Shown here one piece after another: positions 1 to 10,043 of a stretch of 64,000 bases of DNA. The DNA is taken from the NCBI GenBank assembly GCA_916613615.1, contig OU744736.1:53263600-53327599 (forward strand). The letters run 5' to 3'. A program made the translations under genes and the position numbers. The stretch is from Steromphala cineraria. Lineage: Eukaryota; Mollusca; Gastropoda; Trochida; Trochidae. Below the pieces are notes generated by a model. That model ran no database searches and was not told where the DNA came from. It was given only the letters and a program-made list of their open reading frames with translations. Position 1 is the stretch's first letter. Each line of letters starts with the position of its first letter.

Positions 1-2
1 AG

Positions 3-932
3 AGATACGTTGACTACCCTCAGTTCTTTTGGACTTTACGGAAAGAAACAGGCAAGAAGAGTCACAAGTCGTCAGAGGACCGTACCGCCAGTGCTAAAGT
101 TTCTCTTTTCTGGGGTTTAGCGAAAGGTCATATAAAATATGACAAACATAAAGCCGCTGATCGAAATAAAAACTCTAAAACAACCAAGGTGACATTACGA
201 ATCCAGACGGGGATCAAGAGTTTACTGAATGTGAAACCTACCCCAGGTTGCAGGTGCTCTGAAGGGGGTTGCAGAGTCCAACCCTTCTATGTTAGTTCAG
301 TGTGTGTGGGGGGTGAAGCATCTCTCTCCTTGTGGATAGATACTGGAGATGATTCTGAAGCATCACGTCAAGGACTGGGAGGAGGGTTATCACTCTTTGG
401 ACTGGGGAGAGAGATGGAATCAGAGGAGTCTGCTACTGAGACCAGCGAGCACCTGCAAATGAGAGCCTTATATTCTTCCTCTACTGAAGCACCTGTCCAG
501 ATAGTCTCGAACTCTCGACAAGAGGTGGCTCGGTTCATAAAGGGTTTGAAAGAACTGGAACAGAAGATGATGTTGTTCAAAGACAACATATTTGAGTTAG
601 GACTATCAGATAAGCTGAATAGTAAGTATATATTTCAACCATTGGCCGCAAGTTCCCGTAATGAGATCGTAGATGGTATTCAACTAATGCTGAATGCAAG
701 TTCCAAGTTTGAGAGCGTTCTGGGCGAGGTACTCGATGTAAGGAAGGAATGTGAACTCCTGAAAGGCAATGATAAGCTGGACTCCTTCACAACCAAGATC
801 GATGTTATCATTAGAAAATTAAAGGACTTACAACACACCGATCATATCGACATGGACAAAGTTATGGACATATATGGTGATCATGCAGTGAACTTCTACA
901 CTCGAGAGCTCAGGAGGTTGGCAAAGCGATAA
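3..932 (+). CDS. 3' part of an unrecognised protein gene, open at the window edge
   Basis: The frame is open without a stop from base 3 to a TAA ending at 932, about 309 codons, so the protein or its last exon begins at or before the window edge. A GTG at 189 would be an unlikely eukaryotic start, and the frame is already open upstream of it. A pyrimidine-rich run ending in TTTAG near 120 could instead be a 3' splice site, which would make this the terminal exon. The N-terminal third is basic and Lys-rich, followed by a short Cys cluster (CRCSEGGC, about residues 83-90), a Gly/Ser/Glu-rich linker (about 130-150), and from about residue 173 a charged, mostly helical region with heptad-like Leu/Ile spacing up to the basic end RRLAKR. 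There is no signal peptide or membrane segment in the visible part. Base and codon use are less AT-rich than the flanks, which supports real coding. I do not recognise the family and assign no function. Confidence 0.6.
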   Translation, partial: RYVDYPQFFWTLRKETGKKSHKSSEDRTASAKVSLFWGLAKGHIKYDKHKAADRNKNSKTTKVTLRIQTGIKSLLNVKPTPGCRCSEGGCRVQPFYVSSVCVGGEASLSLWIDTGDDSEASRQGLGGGLSLFGLGREMESEESATETSEHLQMRALYSSSTEAPVQIVSNSRQEVARFIKGLKELEQKMMLFKDNIFELGLSDKLNSKYIFQPLAASSRNEIVDGIQLMLNASSKFESVLGEVLDVRKECELLKGNDKLDSFTTKIDVIIRKLKDLQHTDHIDMDKVMDIYGDHAVNFYTRELRRLAKR

Positions 933-2485
933 CAATGATTTAATATGCACAAGTTTCTCCCATCCTCAGCATTCCTCATACCTGATGTTATAAGACGTCG
1001 TAAGCTTGGAAAGCTGGGTGTCCAACCTTCGTCGTAGGTTAGCTACGCCCATTTCCTATTTGAGACTGCTCAACATTTCACTGGTTTGTGAGTTGTATGA
1101 AAATGACGCCACCTAGCGGCAACGATTGGTATCAATGTTAGGGAATCATGGAAGTCAAGTAACAATTCGGGACCTCAATTCTGATCCGTTCAATGGTTTT
1201 CAACCATAGGTACTGGAGAAGCAATTCCATGTTCAAGTCAAAAGGACATTTTGATTAACGGAAACTGCCCGTGTAACATGTTTGATCAAAGCGGAGAGAG
1301 CTTAGCAGAATGTATTTGTGACGTTATAAGCTTGAACAGACACTCACATGTACCACTGTATGCGCCCGTCCATCAAAGTAGAAAACAAATCCAGCCACTT
1401 TTAATCTGTTCAAGTTCTTCTTTGTTGTTGCATTTTTCTAAATAAATATGTTGGTCAAACGTAATATCCGTTGTTTATTATGGTTACAGTCTTGTAATAA
1501 GCATTGTCGGTCTTCTCATATGTACATGTTCGATGTTTTATGACTGCTGGTATAAAGTTATCTTATAAATCAAACAAGAAAGTGCTTCTGACTCAATGGA
1601 AACTGAAAATGATATTAGGAACATTCAAAATTATATAAAATGTAGAAAAAGAACTGTGTTCTACGGGCTATATCGCTTGTTGAAGATATAGTTTAACAGT
1701 ATATTTTAAACAACGCCATGTATATATGATCACATAATATTATGTTTTACATCATCTAGAAATGACATCTCAGTGTCATGACGTCATATATAACGACGAC
1801 CGAATGCTACGAAATCACAACATTGAAAGGGAGTGCATTGGCAGTGAGTCGGCAGTGCAGTGTTACTTGTTTTTATTCATGAAAACGTTATAAAATAGAC
1901 AGGGTTGATAAACAGAATCTCACCCTCGTGTCTTTTTTTTATCAAATATATCAACACTCGTCGATAAATGTAAAATGTTTTCGGCAAGCCTTGGATTTTG
2001 TAACTTTCATCAACTCTTGTCGATATATTTTATATTAGTTGAGTTTGATTCTCTATATTCTCTACCAAATACCATTACAATTTTGCTGATTAAGATAATA
2101 TGTTCTGTTATTAAAAGTGTTTTCAATTGCAACTCATTTTAACTAGATATGTTGATCAATCAAAATGAGAAAAAAACTATTCGTTTATCAACCATTAAAT
2201 AATATTTGACTATGAAGGGTTTCATTAAATAATTTCAATGCTCAAACCAATTCCAAAACGAGATGTAATTATATTCCAAATCGCACGTAAAATCACCGCC
2301 TTCGCCCTATGTTGCCCCGACTATGGCAAGGGAATGTCTCAAAAAGTGGATATAATAATGGAATTCTCTCTCTATAGAAAGCTTTGTTTGCATCTCTCTG
2401 CTGCATCTTCCTGTAAACCTGAGTGTATTGAAGGGAATATAAAGGTGTATTCCAAATGTTATCATTTTATCGATTTTAAGCTCAT
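933..2485. other. 3' UTR, then intergenic DNA
   Basis: The first 500 bases are probably 3' UTR. Beyond that the sequence is AT-rich with no convincing reading frame. A perfect TGACGTCA lies at 1779-1786. I see no recognised repeat. Confidence 0.4.
1441..1446 (+). promoter_or_regulatory. candidate polyadenylation signal (AATAAA)
   Basis: This is a canonical AATAAA about 510 bases after the stop of the first gene, followed by T/G-rich sequence (TGTTGG, then TTGTTTATT) of the kind found downstream of cleavage sites. It would give a 3' UTR of roughly 0.5 kb. The hexamer is common by chance in AT-rich DNA, so the assignment rests on its position. Confidence 0.35.
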
Positions 2486-2590
2486 CTGGCCTGTAAGGCC
2501 CGATGGGCTTATGGCATGGCATGGTGTCCGGCGTCCGTCCGTCCGTCCGTCCATCCGTCCGGCCGTAAACTTTGTGGAATTTCGAATTCT
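2486..2590. repeat. interspersed-repeat leader with GTCC microsatellite
   Basis: A GC-richer leader contains the small palindrome GGCCTGTAAGGCC and the direct repeat GGCATGGCAT. It is followed by about seven GTCC tetramers at 2533-2560, one of them imperfect, and runs straight into the 145-bp satellite. On the minus strand the tetramer translates as repeated GRTD, which comes from the microsatellite and is not a gene. I associate this leader with dispersed repeats of mollusc genomes; that is memory, not a search. Confidence 0.6.
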
Positions 2591-3460
2591 TCTCCAGAAC
2601 CATAAGGCCTAGAAAGCTTAAACTTTGTGTACAGACTCCTTGGCTAGTGAGGATTATAAATTGTAGCCTTAGTGGCCCTGTGACCCCTAATAAGGGCCAC
2701 AGGGGCCACGCCCTTAAAACCTATTTTCATCTCCTTCTCCAGAACCATGAGGCCTAGAAAGCTGAAACTTTGTGTACAGACTCCTTGGCTAGTGAGGATT
2801 ATTAATTGTAGCTTTAGTGGCCCTCTGACCCCTAATAAGGGCCACAGGAGCCACGCCCTAAAAACCTTTTTTCATCTTCTTCTCCAGAACCATGAGGCCT
2901 AGAAAGCTGAAACTTTGTGTACAGACTCCTTGGCTAGTGAGGATTATAAATTGTAGCCTTAGTGGCCCTGTGACCCCTAATAAGGGCCACAGGGGCCACG
3001 CCCTTAAAACCTATTTTCATCTCCTTCTCCAGAACCATGAGGCCTAGAAAGCTGAAACTTTGTGTACAGACTCCTTGGCTAGTGAGGATTATTAATTGTA
3101 GCTTTAGTGGCCCTCTGACCCCTAATAAGGGCCACAGGTGCCACGCCCTAAAAACCTATTTTCATCTTCTTCTCCAGAACCATGAGGCCTAGAAAGCTGA
3201 AACTTTGTGTACAGACTCCTTGGCTAGTGAGGATTATAAATTGTAGCTTTGGTGGCCCTGTGTCCCCTAATAAGGGCCACAGGGGCCACGCCCTAAATAC
3301 CTATTTTCTTCTTCTTCTCCCGAACCATGAGGCCTAGAAAGCTGAAATTTCGTGTACAGACTCCTTGACTAGTGATGATTATGAATATTGTAGCTTTGGT
3401 GACCCTGTTGCCCCTAATAAAGGCAACAGGAACGTCCTTCAAATCTTCAAAACTGAAACT
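2591..3460. repeat. 145-bp tandem satellite, six copies
   Basis: The start TCTCCAGAACCAT (or a close variant) recurs at 2591, 2736, 2881, 3026, 3171 and 3316, an exact 145-base period. Copies alternate: 1, 3 and 5 carry GGATTATAAATTG, while 2 and 4 carry GGATTATTAATTG plus CCCTCTGACC, so the higher-order unit is 290 bases. Each copy holds a hairpin, GTGGCCC pairing with GGGCCAC about 15 bases later. Copy 6 is diverged. A 119-codon frame at 3372-3731 starts in copy 6 and continues downstream. I regard it as fortuitous because the satellite itself has no conserved frame. Confidence 0.9.
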
Positions 3461-5857
3461 TGTCGCCTATATACTTGATTTTATGATTGGTGACCCTGAA
3501 GCCTCTACAAAGGGGGAATCACATTGGCCACACTCTACAGCAAAATTGACGATGAAGCCTGATGAGCTACAGAGCCAATGGCTCTATTTTTACCAATGTG
3601 TCTTAATGCGTAACTTTCATGATAATAGGTTCAGTGTGGTGAAAACAACAAATAATCCATTTATATGTGAGTTGAAGGCAAACATAATGACTCGTCTCAT
3701 TAATAAATATGCACAAACGAGCCTTACATGATGCAAATCGGAACCATTATGATACGTTCATATGATATTGTAGATGCATAAGAGAAACAGTAGTCTTGGT
3801 GCAAACATATCCTATTAATTGTTAATATGGGTAAGGAACAACAGAGAACAACAACCTTTAGTTTTTATAGTGTGATTTACATTGTACAAACCAAGGACAT
3901 AGGGTTTTCAAATGTTCCATTCGATACATCATGGAATCTTACTTTACGTACAAGAATTACTTAATAATTGAGTAGAGTTATCGACTGTTGCAAGAAATAG
4001 CCAGTCGATGAAGAATTGTAACATTAGGAAGGTTTATAGTCGTGATAATGATCGGAAACCAGACAATGATGCACGTCAAACAGTCAAATGTATTTTTTTT
4101 TAAACTTATCTGCAGCAGTCATAATGACAGTTATGATTATGTTTTATAGGTTATATAAATAGTATTACATGTTAATTGGAATATAGCCCAAGCGGCGTTA
4201 AACAATACCTCATGATCACTAACAAAAATGGACGTGTGAATTTTGCTTCGAAAATATATATGACTCTTTTTAGATGTTCATTAAAAATAAGAATTTATCA
4301 AATAATTGCACTTTTGGGATGTATGTGTGAGATGTTTTGAATGTACATGAAAAATTATGCCATAATCATTCGTTTCAAATACAAAACAATATGTGTTGAA
4401 AATCACGGAGTCGTTTCTTTATGATATCAAACATAAATTTCAGAATGATCACTCATTGCAATACAACAGCTTCGTGCCAATTTAAGTTTTTGCCCATCAA
4501 ATATACCTGCAGGGTACATGGCACCAACTCTCATTATAAACATGCAAACATCTGCTTCTCAATTACACCGCCTTTGTCTTTAAGTATTGACACCAGGTAA
4601 TTTGAAAGCAAATTGGTTTATTCTTTCTAACAAAATGTGTTGATATTGTCTTCTTATGCATAAAACATTGGAGCTATTTCTAGAATGTTCAAAATGCATC
4701 TCTTGTTTCACGTAAAATTTTTGATCGTTATGATCTTAGATTTTGATTTTGAAAGACATAAAATATTGGTGGCATCTGCAACAAGACTTCCTTACGAGTC
4801 AACATTGTTAGCATTCCTTTTTAAGTTCATCACAGCCATACTTTGTACATAACTTTGTAATTAGGAAACATAGGTAGCTGATAACATCTTACAAAGATTG
4901 TGTACTGACCAATCAAGTTGTTGTATGACATTGGTTGGCTCCAAATGATTGAGGATATTTAGGATTTTCAAATGCCTTCTTTTCTCACTTCTTACTTCAT
5001 GGAATGTAATGTTTCAACACAGGTTCTTCCCAAGCTGAGGTTTCACACAAAAACATTTGTGGAAATGTCGCATACAATAAAAAGGAACATACATTCCTCT
5101 TCATTACATGTTCAAGCTTCCACTACCAGGTACCCAAATTACCTCTTTTGGAATAAAAGAACAACTTGAATAATCTCTTTGCCTGAAATATTAGTCCTTT
5201 AGTGGACTATTAATCTGTGTTAACTTCCCTGTTACCACTGTCCAGTGATTTGTACAGGACCACCTATACTTGCAAAATAGCGTAAATAATCATTGCAAAC
5301 TCACACTGGACTGGGTCACCATTGCTCAGTAACTCAATAACTACCTTAAAAGTCTTACTAAGTAGGCAAAAGAACGAATATAAATCATTCCAGTCTTATT
5401 CTACCTTGACAAAGACATAGATTTATTTTATTATTATGTCTGGTGATTAGAAACTATTATCATAACGAGTATAGTAAAGAGTGTTAGTGCCGATGTGATC
5501 GAATTTGTGCGAGGATCGATCGATAATAGGACAATGCATTACCTTTCACCATCACTTACTATTACGTTTTGTTTGGTGAGGTAATAACAAACAACAACTT
5601 TTCATTTAGGCTATCACTCACATTAAGTTACATTGCGTTCAGACGATGCAAGGTTAATTCAATATACACCAGATTATTGAGTTACACTCACGCTTCAGGA
5701 GTCTTGTGTCTCAAGTGTTGGTGAATTTGGGCACAATGACAATGTCAGCTTTCAACATTACAGAGAACCCAGACACTATTGTGGCTACAAATGGGTCAGG
5801 GTCACCATTGTCGAATTGGATATTCTGTTTTCTTGCATGTTACGTTTCTTCTAATAT
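3461..5857. other. AT-rich DNA, nothing identified
   Basis: There is no convincing frame, RNA gene or repeat with another copy in the window. A 65-codon frame at 4972-5169 has no supporting features. Confidence 0.4.
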
Positions 5858-6637
5858 GCTAATCTATCGGTAATCATTTCTCAAGCATGGACTAGGAAAA
5901 CAAGATTTACATTCATTTGAATGCGGACTGATTGTGGTTGCAGTGTTTGGGTTCAACTGATAAAGGACGGACGACACTTAGGAGATAAACCATAATTGAT
6001 CGCGTTTTTATTTTTCTGGAGATCCAATCAGAATCGAGTATTCATCACTTTCATGGTAGAATGATGTATAACGGTGCTATTTCAGGCAGTAGTGTCTAGT
6101 TGAGGCTTGATTAAGTCCTTTAAGAAGTTTGAGTATTGCAATTTAAACAACTACAGCAATTGCAATGAGACTTTCACAAATTATTTTCCATGGCGTGAAA
6201 AATCGTGTTTTTGAATCAAAAGAATGAATTGATTGGGCGCTTTTGTAACAGAGTGGAGAGTAACATCAGCATTTGCAATTAACCACGTTAATTCAGTCAA
6301 ACCATTATGGCGTATTCCAAGTCACGATAGGAAGATAAGAAAGCTGTGCGAAATATCTGAACCGTTTCGCAAGCATTATCTCCAGTTATCTCCTCTACAC
6401 TAAAAACACATTAATCATTGGCACAACACCTCTATGCCTTGTGTGTTATCCAACGAGTAATCATTTCTCAAGAAGTTACTGGAACATCAAGGTTTACATT
6501 CATTTGAATGCAGACTGATCGTTGGTGCAGTGTTTGGTTCCAACTGATAATGGATGGACGACACTGATGTATATAGGTGTTATTTCAAGCAGTATTATAT
6601 AGTTGAGGGCTGATTAGGTCGTTTAAGAAGTTTGAGT
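5858..6637 (-). repeat. truncated, inverted end of the large TIR element, partly duplicated
   Basis: Bases 6130-6615 read as the reverse complement of the left end of the large element in the array (compare about 13327-13790). They share the ATTCCAAGTCACGAT block, the GTTTCGCAA block and the block centred on CATTCATTTGAATG. A second, shorter copy of the outer end lies at 5858-6135. The two copies end in matching blocks (TTATTTCA or CTATTTCA followed by a GCAGTA core) at about 6080 and 6580, giving a direct repeat near 500 bases. The rest of the element is missing here. Confidence 0.65.
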
Positions 6638-7910
6638 TTGGCCCACATTTATTCGATTCACATTTAAATAACATAAACCTATCATTGGTACAGACTAAAC
6701 CAATATCTAAAGGAAAATGTTTTAAGGACAATATATCCTTGTGTAATGGGTTTTCAGTCAGATAAGAAGTAACGTCCTGTATTTGAAAAATTACCACATG
6801 CATTGATGAGAAACTACTCTTAATCATTTGTTTATGAAAACACTTTATATTTAACAATGTACATTATAGCATGCCTTTAACATAACTGTGACAAACATCT
6901 TGACTTTGAAAGTAGTGTCATGTGTTTTCAGTCACTTTCTTGAACCTCTGTTATTTAGAATATACAGGATAGACACACAAAGTTGACATAGGTCTGATAA
7001 AAACTATTTTGTGATTTTTTTAAAGTAAATATCATTTTATATAGAAATAAATATGATTATTTAAATTTCATAATCTCATAATTCTCCAACAGGGATATCA
7101 GTTCTGATAGTCTCAGGTGCTTTGATTAATGCTTCTCTTGGAGTTTGTCCGTATTTTCTTAAAATGTATTGTGCACATTAGGAAAATCATTCAAAACAAC
7201 TGAGATAAATTTTAATGAAAACGATGAATAGATCTTTTTCTTAAAATAGCAAGTGACAATTAATATTATCACATCAAGATATGGCATAATGTAAAGAATC
7301 ACAAGAAAATAAGCTGGTAAGTTATGAGGGCAAGTGTTTTCCCATAAAAAATGGCATTAGTAAATTTGCTTAAAATGTAATGTCTTTTATGTTTTTGCAA
7401 AGTTTATTTTCGTTTATAGATGTACTATGAACTCTCTGCTGCAATAACCCACAAGGTACTTTAAAATCTGTTTGGATTTGTTCAAAGAAGAGAGTCTAAA
7501 TGACTGACCGAAAACACACGATGACTGAAAATAGATGACTTGACCATATATCTTGGAAATGGATGGTTTTACATTGACCTTTATATTTATTTTTGTTTCA
7601 CATCTAAAGATGAAAATCAATGATTGAGAGTCATACACAAATACTCCCTCGCAATACTAGTCGCCTTACCATCACGAACTGTTTTCCATTCTTTCAGTTT
7701 AATGTGAATTGTTGGATAAAGAACCCTGTTCAATAAAATCAAATACGCTGCATATAATTGTTTTGTTTTCTTATAAAGTGGTGTGTTGTAGTTCACGAGA
7801 TTACAATTGCATAAAATCTGAACAAAACAGTATCATTTGCGACCTCAAGATATCCAAACAGAGACATCATTAAAAACAGAGAGGCACTTGAGAAAACTCC
7901 ATACAAAATA
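6638..7910. other. AT-rich DNA, nothing identified
   Basis: I see no gene, RNA or repeat with another copy in the window. Short frames (90 codons at 6585-6857 and 74 at 7414-7638, both minus) have no motif and biased AT-rich composition. Confidence 0.4.
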
Positions 7911-8333
7911 CAGTTCGAGTAAAAATGTTGTGAAACAATTACCTCGTTGAAAAGTCAAAACAAGAGCAATGCAATTGAGAAGCAGGTGGAGGTGATTGTG
8001 TAATTGTCATCTCCAGAGCGGCTCTCATCTTCCCTCCAGTCATTGTTTAACAGAGGATTTGAATCTAAAACACATCCCTGAAATTGTTATCATTGAAACT
8101 GACCATTCCCTTAAATCACATGGGAGGTACTACATAGATAAATTCACCCATGCGTCTTGTGATATTAGAGGTATCATCATATGTAAGGTCATAAATATCA
8201 GATACTTACTTATACTGTTACTTTATTGATATTGAAACATCCTACTGTATATTCTTCATGGTATGATATTTGTATATTTGTATTCGAGCAGTATTAATGA
8301 AAGCATGTGCTTGTTTATCTTTCTGGCTCCTTC
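7911..8333 (+). repeat. tail of a partial upstream array unit
   Basis: This stretch is nearly identical to 24170-24590 in unit A, with about three differences across the central 230 bases, and is related to 45790-46040 in unit C. The same 77-codon frame opens in the A copy, but the C copy diverges with frame changes, so I do not call it a gene. It marks the end of a further array unit whose front is missing. Confidence 0.8.
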
Positions 8334-8337
8334 TTGT

Positions 8338-9136
8338 GGGCAATGGTTATATTTAAACTTCCTCATCGAAATCAGTGACTAAATTACACTTTGAGTTCCT
8401 TAGAGTATTTTATTCATCTTTAAAACACTAATTATGTTGATATCGATTTAAAAATATCACGCATTCATTAAAATGTCAAATTCATGTTAAATACATAATA
8501 ATCATTAGATTTCATTGAAAATCCAACATCACCCTTATACATATACATGTATGAGTAGTGAAGCAATTATCACCAACACCAGATGAAATGTCTTCTTTAT
8601 GTTGTTGGTTTAAAAAACCAAAGCTTGTCAATCTCAAACTTTCGATCAGACTTAATACCTGAACATTGTCATTCTTCTAAGCACAATGCATGCCACCGCA
8701 ACACCTTTCAAGAATCAATGTTATGCCTTAAAGGGGCAATGGATATTTTTAAAACATCTTCAACGAAATCATTGACTAAATGACACTTTGAGTTGAACTT
8801 CCTTTTAGCATTTTATTCATTTTTAAAACACTAATTATGTTGATTTCGATTTACAAATATCACGTATTCATTAAAATGTCAAATTCATGTTAAATACATA
8901 ATAATCATTAGATTTCATTGAAAATACAACATCACCCTTATACATATACATGTATGAGTAGTGAAGCAATTATCACCAACACCAGATGAAATGTCTTCTT
9001 TGTGTTATTGGTTTAAAAAACCAAAGCTTGTCAATCTCAAACTTTCGATCAGACTTAATACCTGAACATTGTCATTCTTCTAAACACAATGCATGCCACT
9101 GCAACACCTTTCAAGAATCAATGTTATGCCTTAAAG
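8338..9136. repeat. tandem duplication of about 400 bases
   Basis: The two copies start at GGGCAATGG (8338 and 8734) and share most of their sequence, for example the segment beginning ATGAAATGTCTTCTTT at 8583 and 8986. A third, more diverged copy lies at about 34045-34485 in unit B, where it is single. The first copy ends inside a MITE terminus (AGGGGCA at 8732-8738). Confidence 0.85.
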
Positions 9137-9494
9137 GGGCAGTAGCACGTTTTTAGGGGGAATATAAGGTGATGTCAGGAAAATGAAAATAAATGGTTCC
9201 AATCTTAAGACAATGTATCTAAACTCAATAAAGCAGTAATAAATCAAAATTATTATGAAAAGTTAAGTCATGCGATTCCTTTTATTACCCAAAATGAATT
9301 AAAGGTGTTCACACAAAAATGGCTGCCAATCCATTTTATGTGAATCTTCATACTTTGTCCTCTCACTATGGATGAATGGCTTGTGTAATGAGATTTTTGA
9401 CACTATCAAAGTAATACATTTAGCATTAAGGTCCAATTATCAGTGAAAAATTGAAAATATAAAATTGTCAAAAAACGTGCTACTGCCCCTTTAA
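9131..9494 (+). mobile_element. TTAA MITE, copy 1 (356 bp plus TSDs)
   Basis: The element occupies 9135-9490, flanked by TTAA at 9131-9134 and 9491-9494. It begins AGGGGCAGTAGCACGTTTTT and ends in the inverted counterpart ACGTGCTACTGCCCCT. It has no coding capacity. TTAA targets are typical of piggyBac-type transposases, so it is probably mobilised in trans by such an enzyme; that source is inferred. Confidence 0.9.
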
Positions 9495-9854
9495 AGGGAC
9501 AGTACCACGTTTATTGATAATTTTATATTTCAAAGATTTCACTTTTAATTGTAAGTTAATGCTAAGTGTATTATTTTGACAGTGTCAACAATCTCGTTAC
9601 ACAAGGCAATCATCCATAGTCAGAAGACAAAGTATAAAGATTCACATAAAATCCATTGGCGGCCATTTTTTGTGAACACCTTTAATTCTTTTTGTGAAAG
9701 AAAAATGAATCGCATGGCTAAACTTTATGTTATATGTTTGAATTATTACTGCCCAATTTAGTTTCAATACATTGTCTTTCAATTGGAACAATTTATTCTA
9801 CATTTTCCTGACATCACCTTATACCCCCCTAAAAACGTGCTACTGTCCCTTTAA
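9491..9854 (-). mobile_element. TTAA MITE, copy 2, inverted and abutting copy 1
   Basis: The element occupies 9495-9850, again 356 bp, in the opposite orientation to copy 1, sharing the TTAA at 9491-9494. Its ends carry AGGGACAGTACCACG and CGTGCTACTGTCCCT, diverged from the other copies. Together the two form a palindrome of about 715 bases. Confidence 0.9.
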
Positions 9855-9928
9855 TACTGTGTCTGAGAACCACTCACAGGTAAGCCAGTACAGGTACTCA
9901 TTACCAGGTCTCGTCTGGTCCCAGGTGA

Positions 9929-10043
9929 GTGGGCGTCTTGTCTATTCAAAATAGAAATAGATGCAACAAAATGTTTTCTGTTGTTCAAAGCAAGACAAAT
10001 GTGCAAGACAAATATTATAGGTTAAGGCATACGTGACCCCATT
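9929..10043 (+). repeat. end block of array unit, matching 34499-34611
   Basis: About 113 bases running from GGCGTCTTGTCT to ATACGTGACCCCA match 34499-34611 with a handful of differences. In the B-C junction this block is followed after about 60 bases by the start of unit C. Here it is followed by 2.5 kb of single-copy sequence before unit A. Confidence 0.8.

Noticed and set aside
2307..2603. 98-codon minus frame with repeated GRTD
   Set aside because: The repeated residues are a reading of the GTCC microsatellite, and the rest has no motif.
3372..3731. 119-codon plus frame, the longest after the first gene
   Set aside because: It starts in the last satellite copy, has no recognised domain, and the other satellite copies are not open in that frame.
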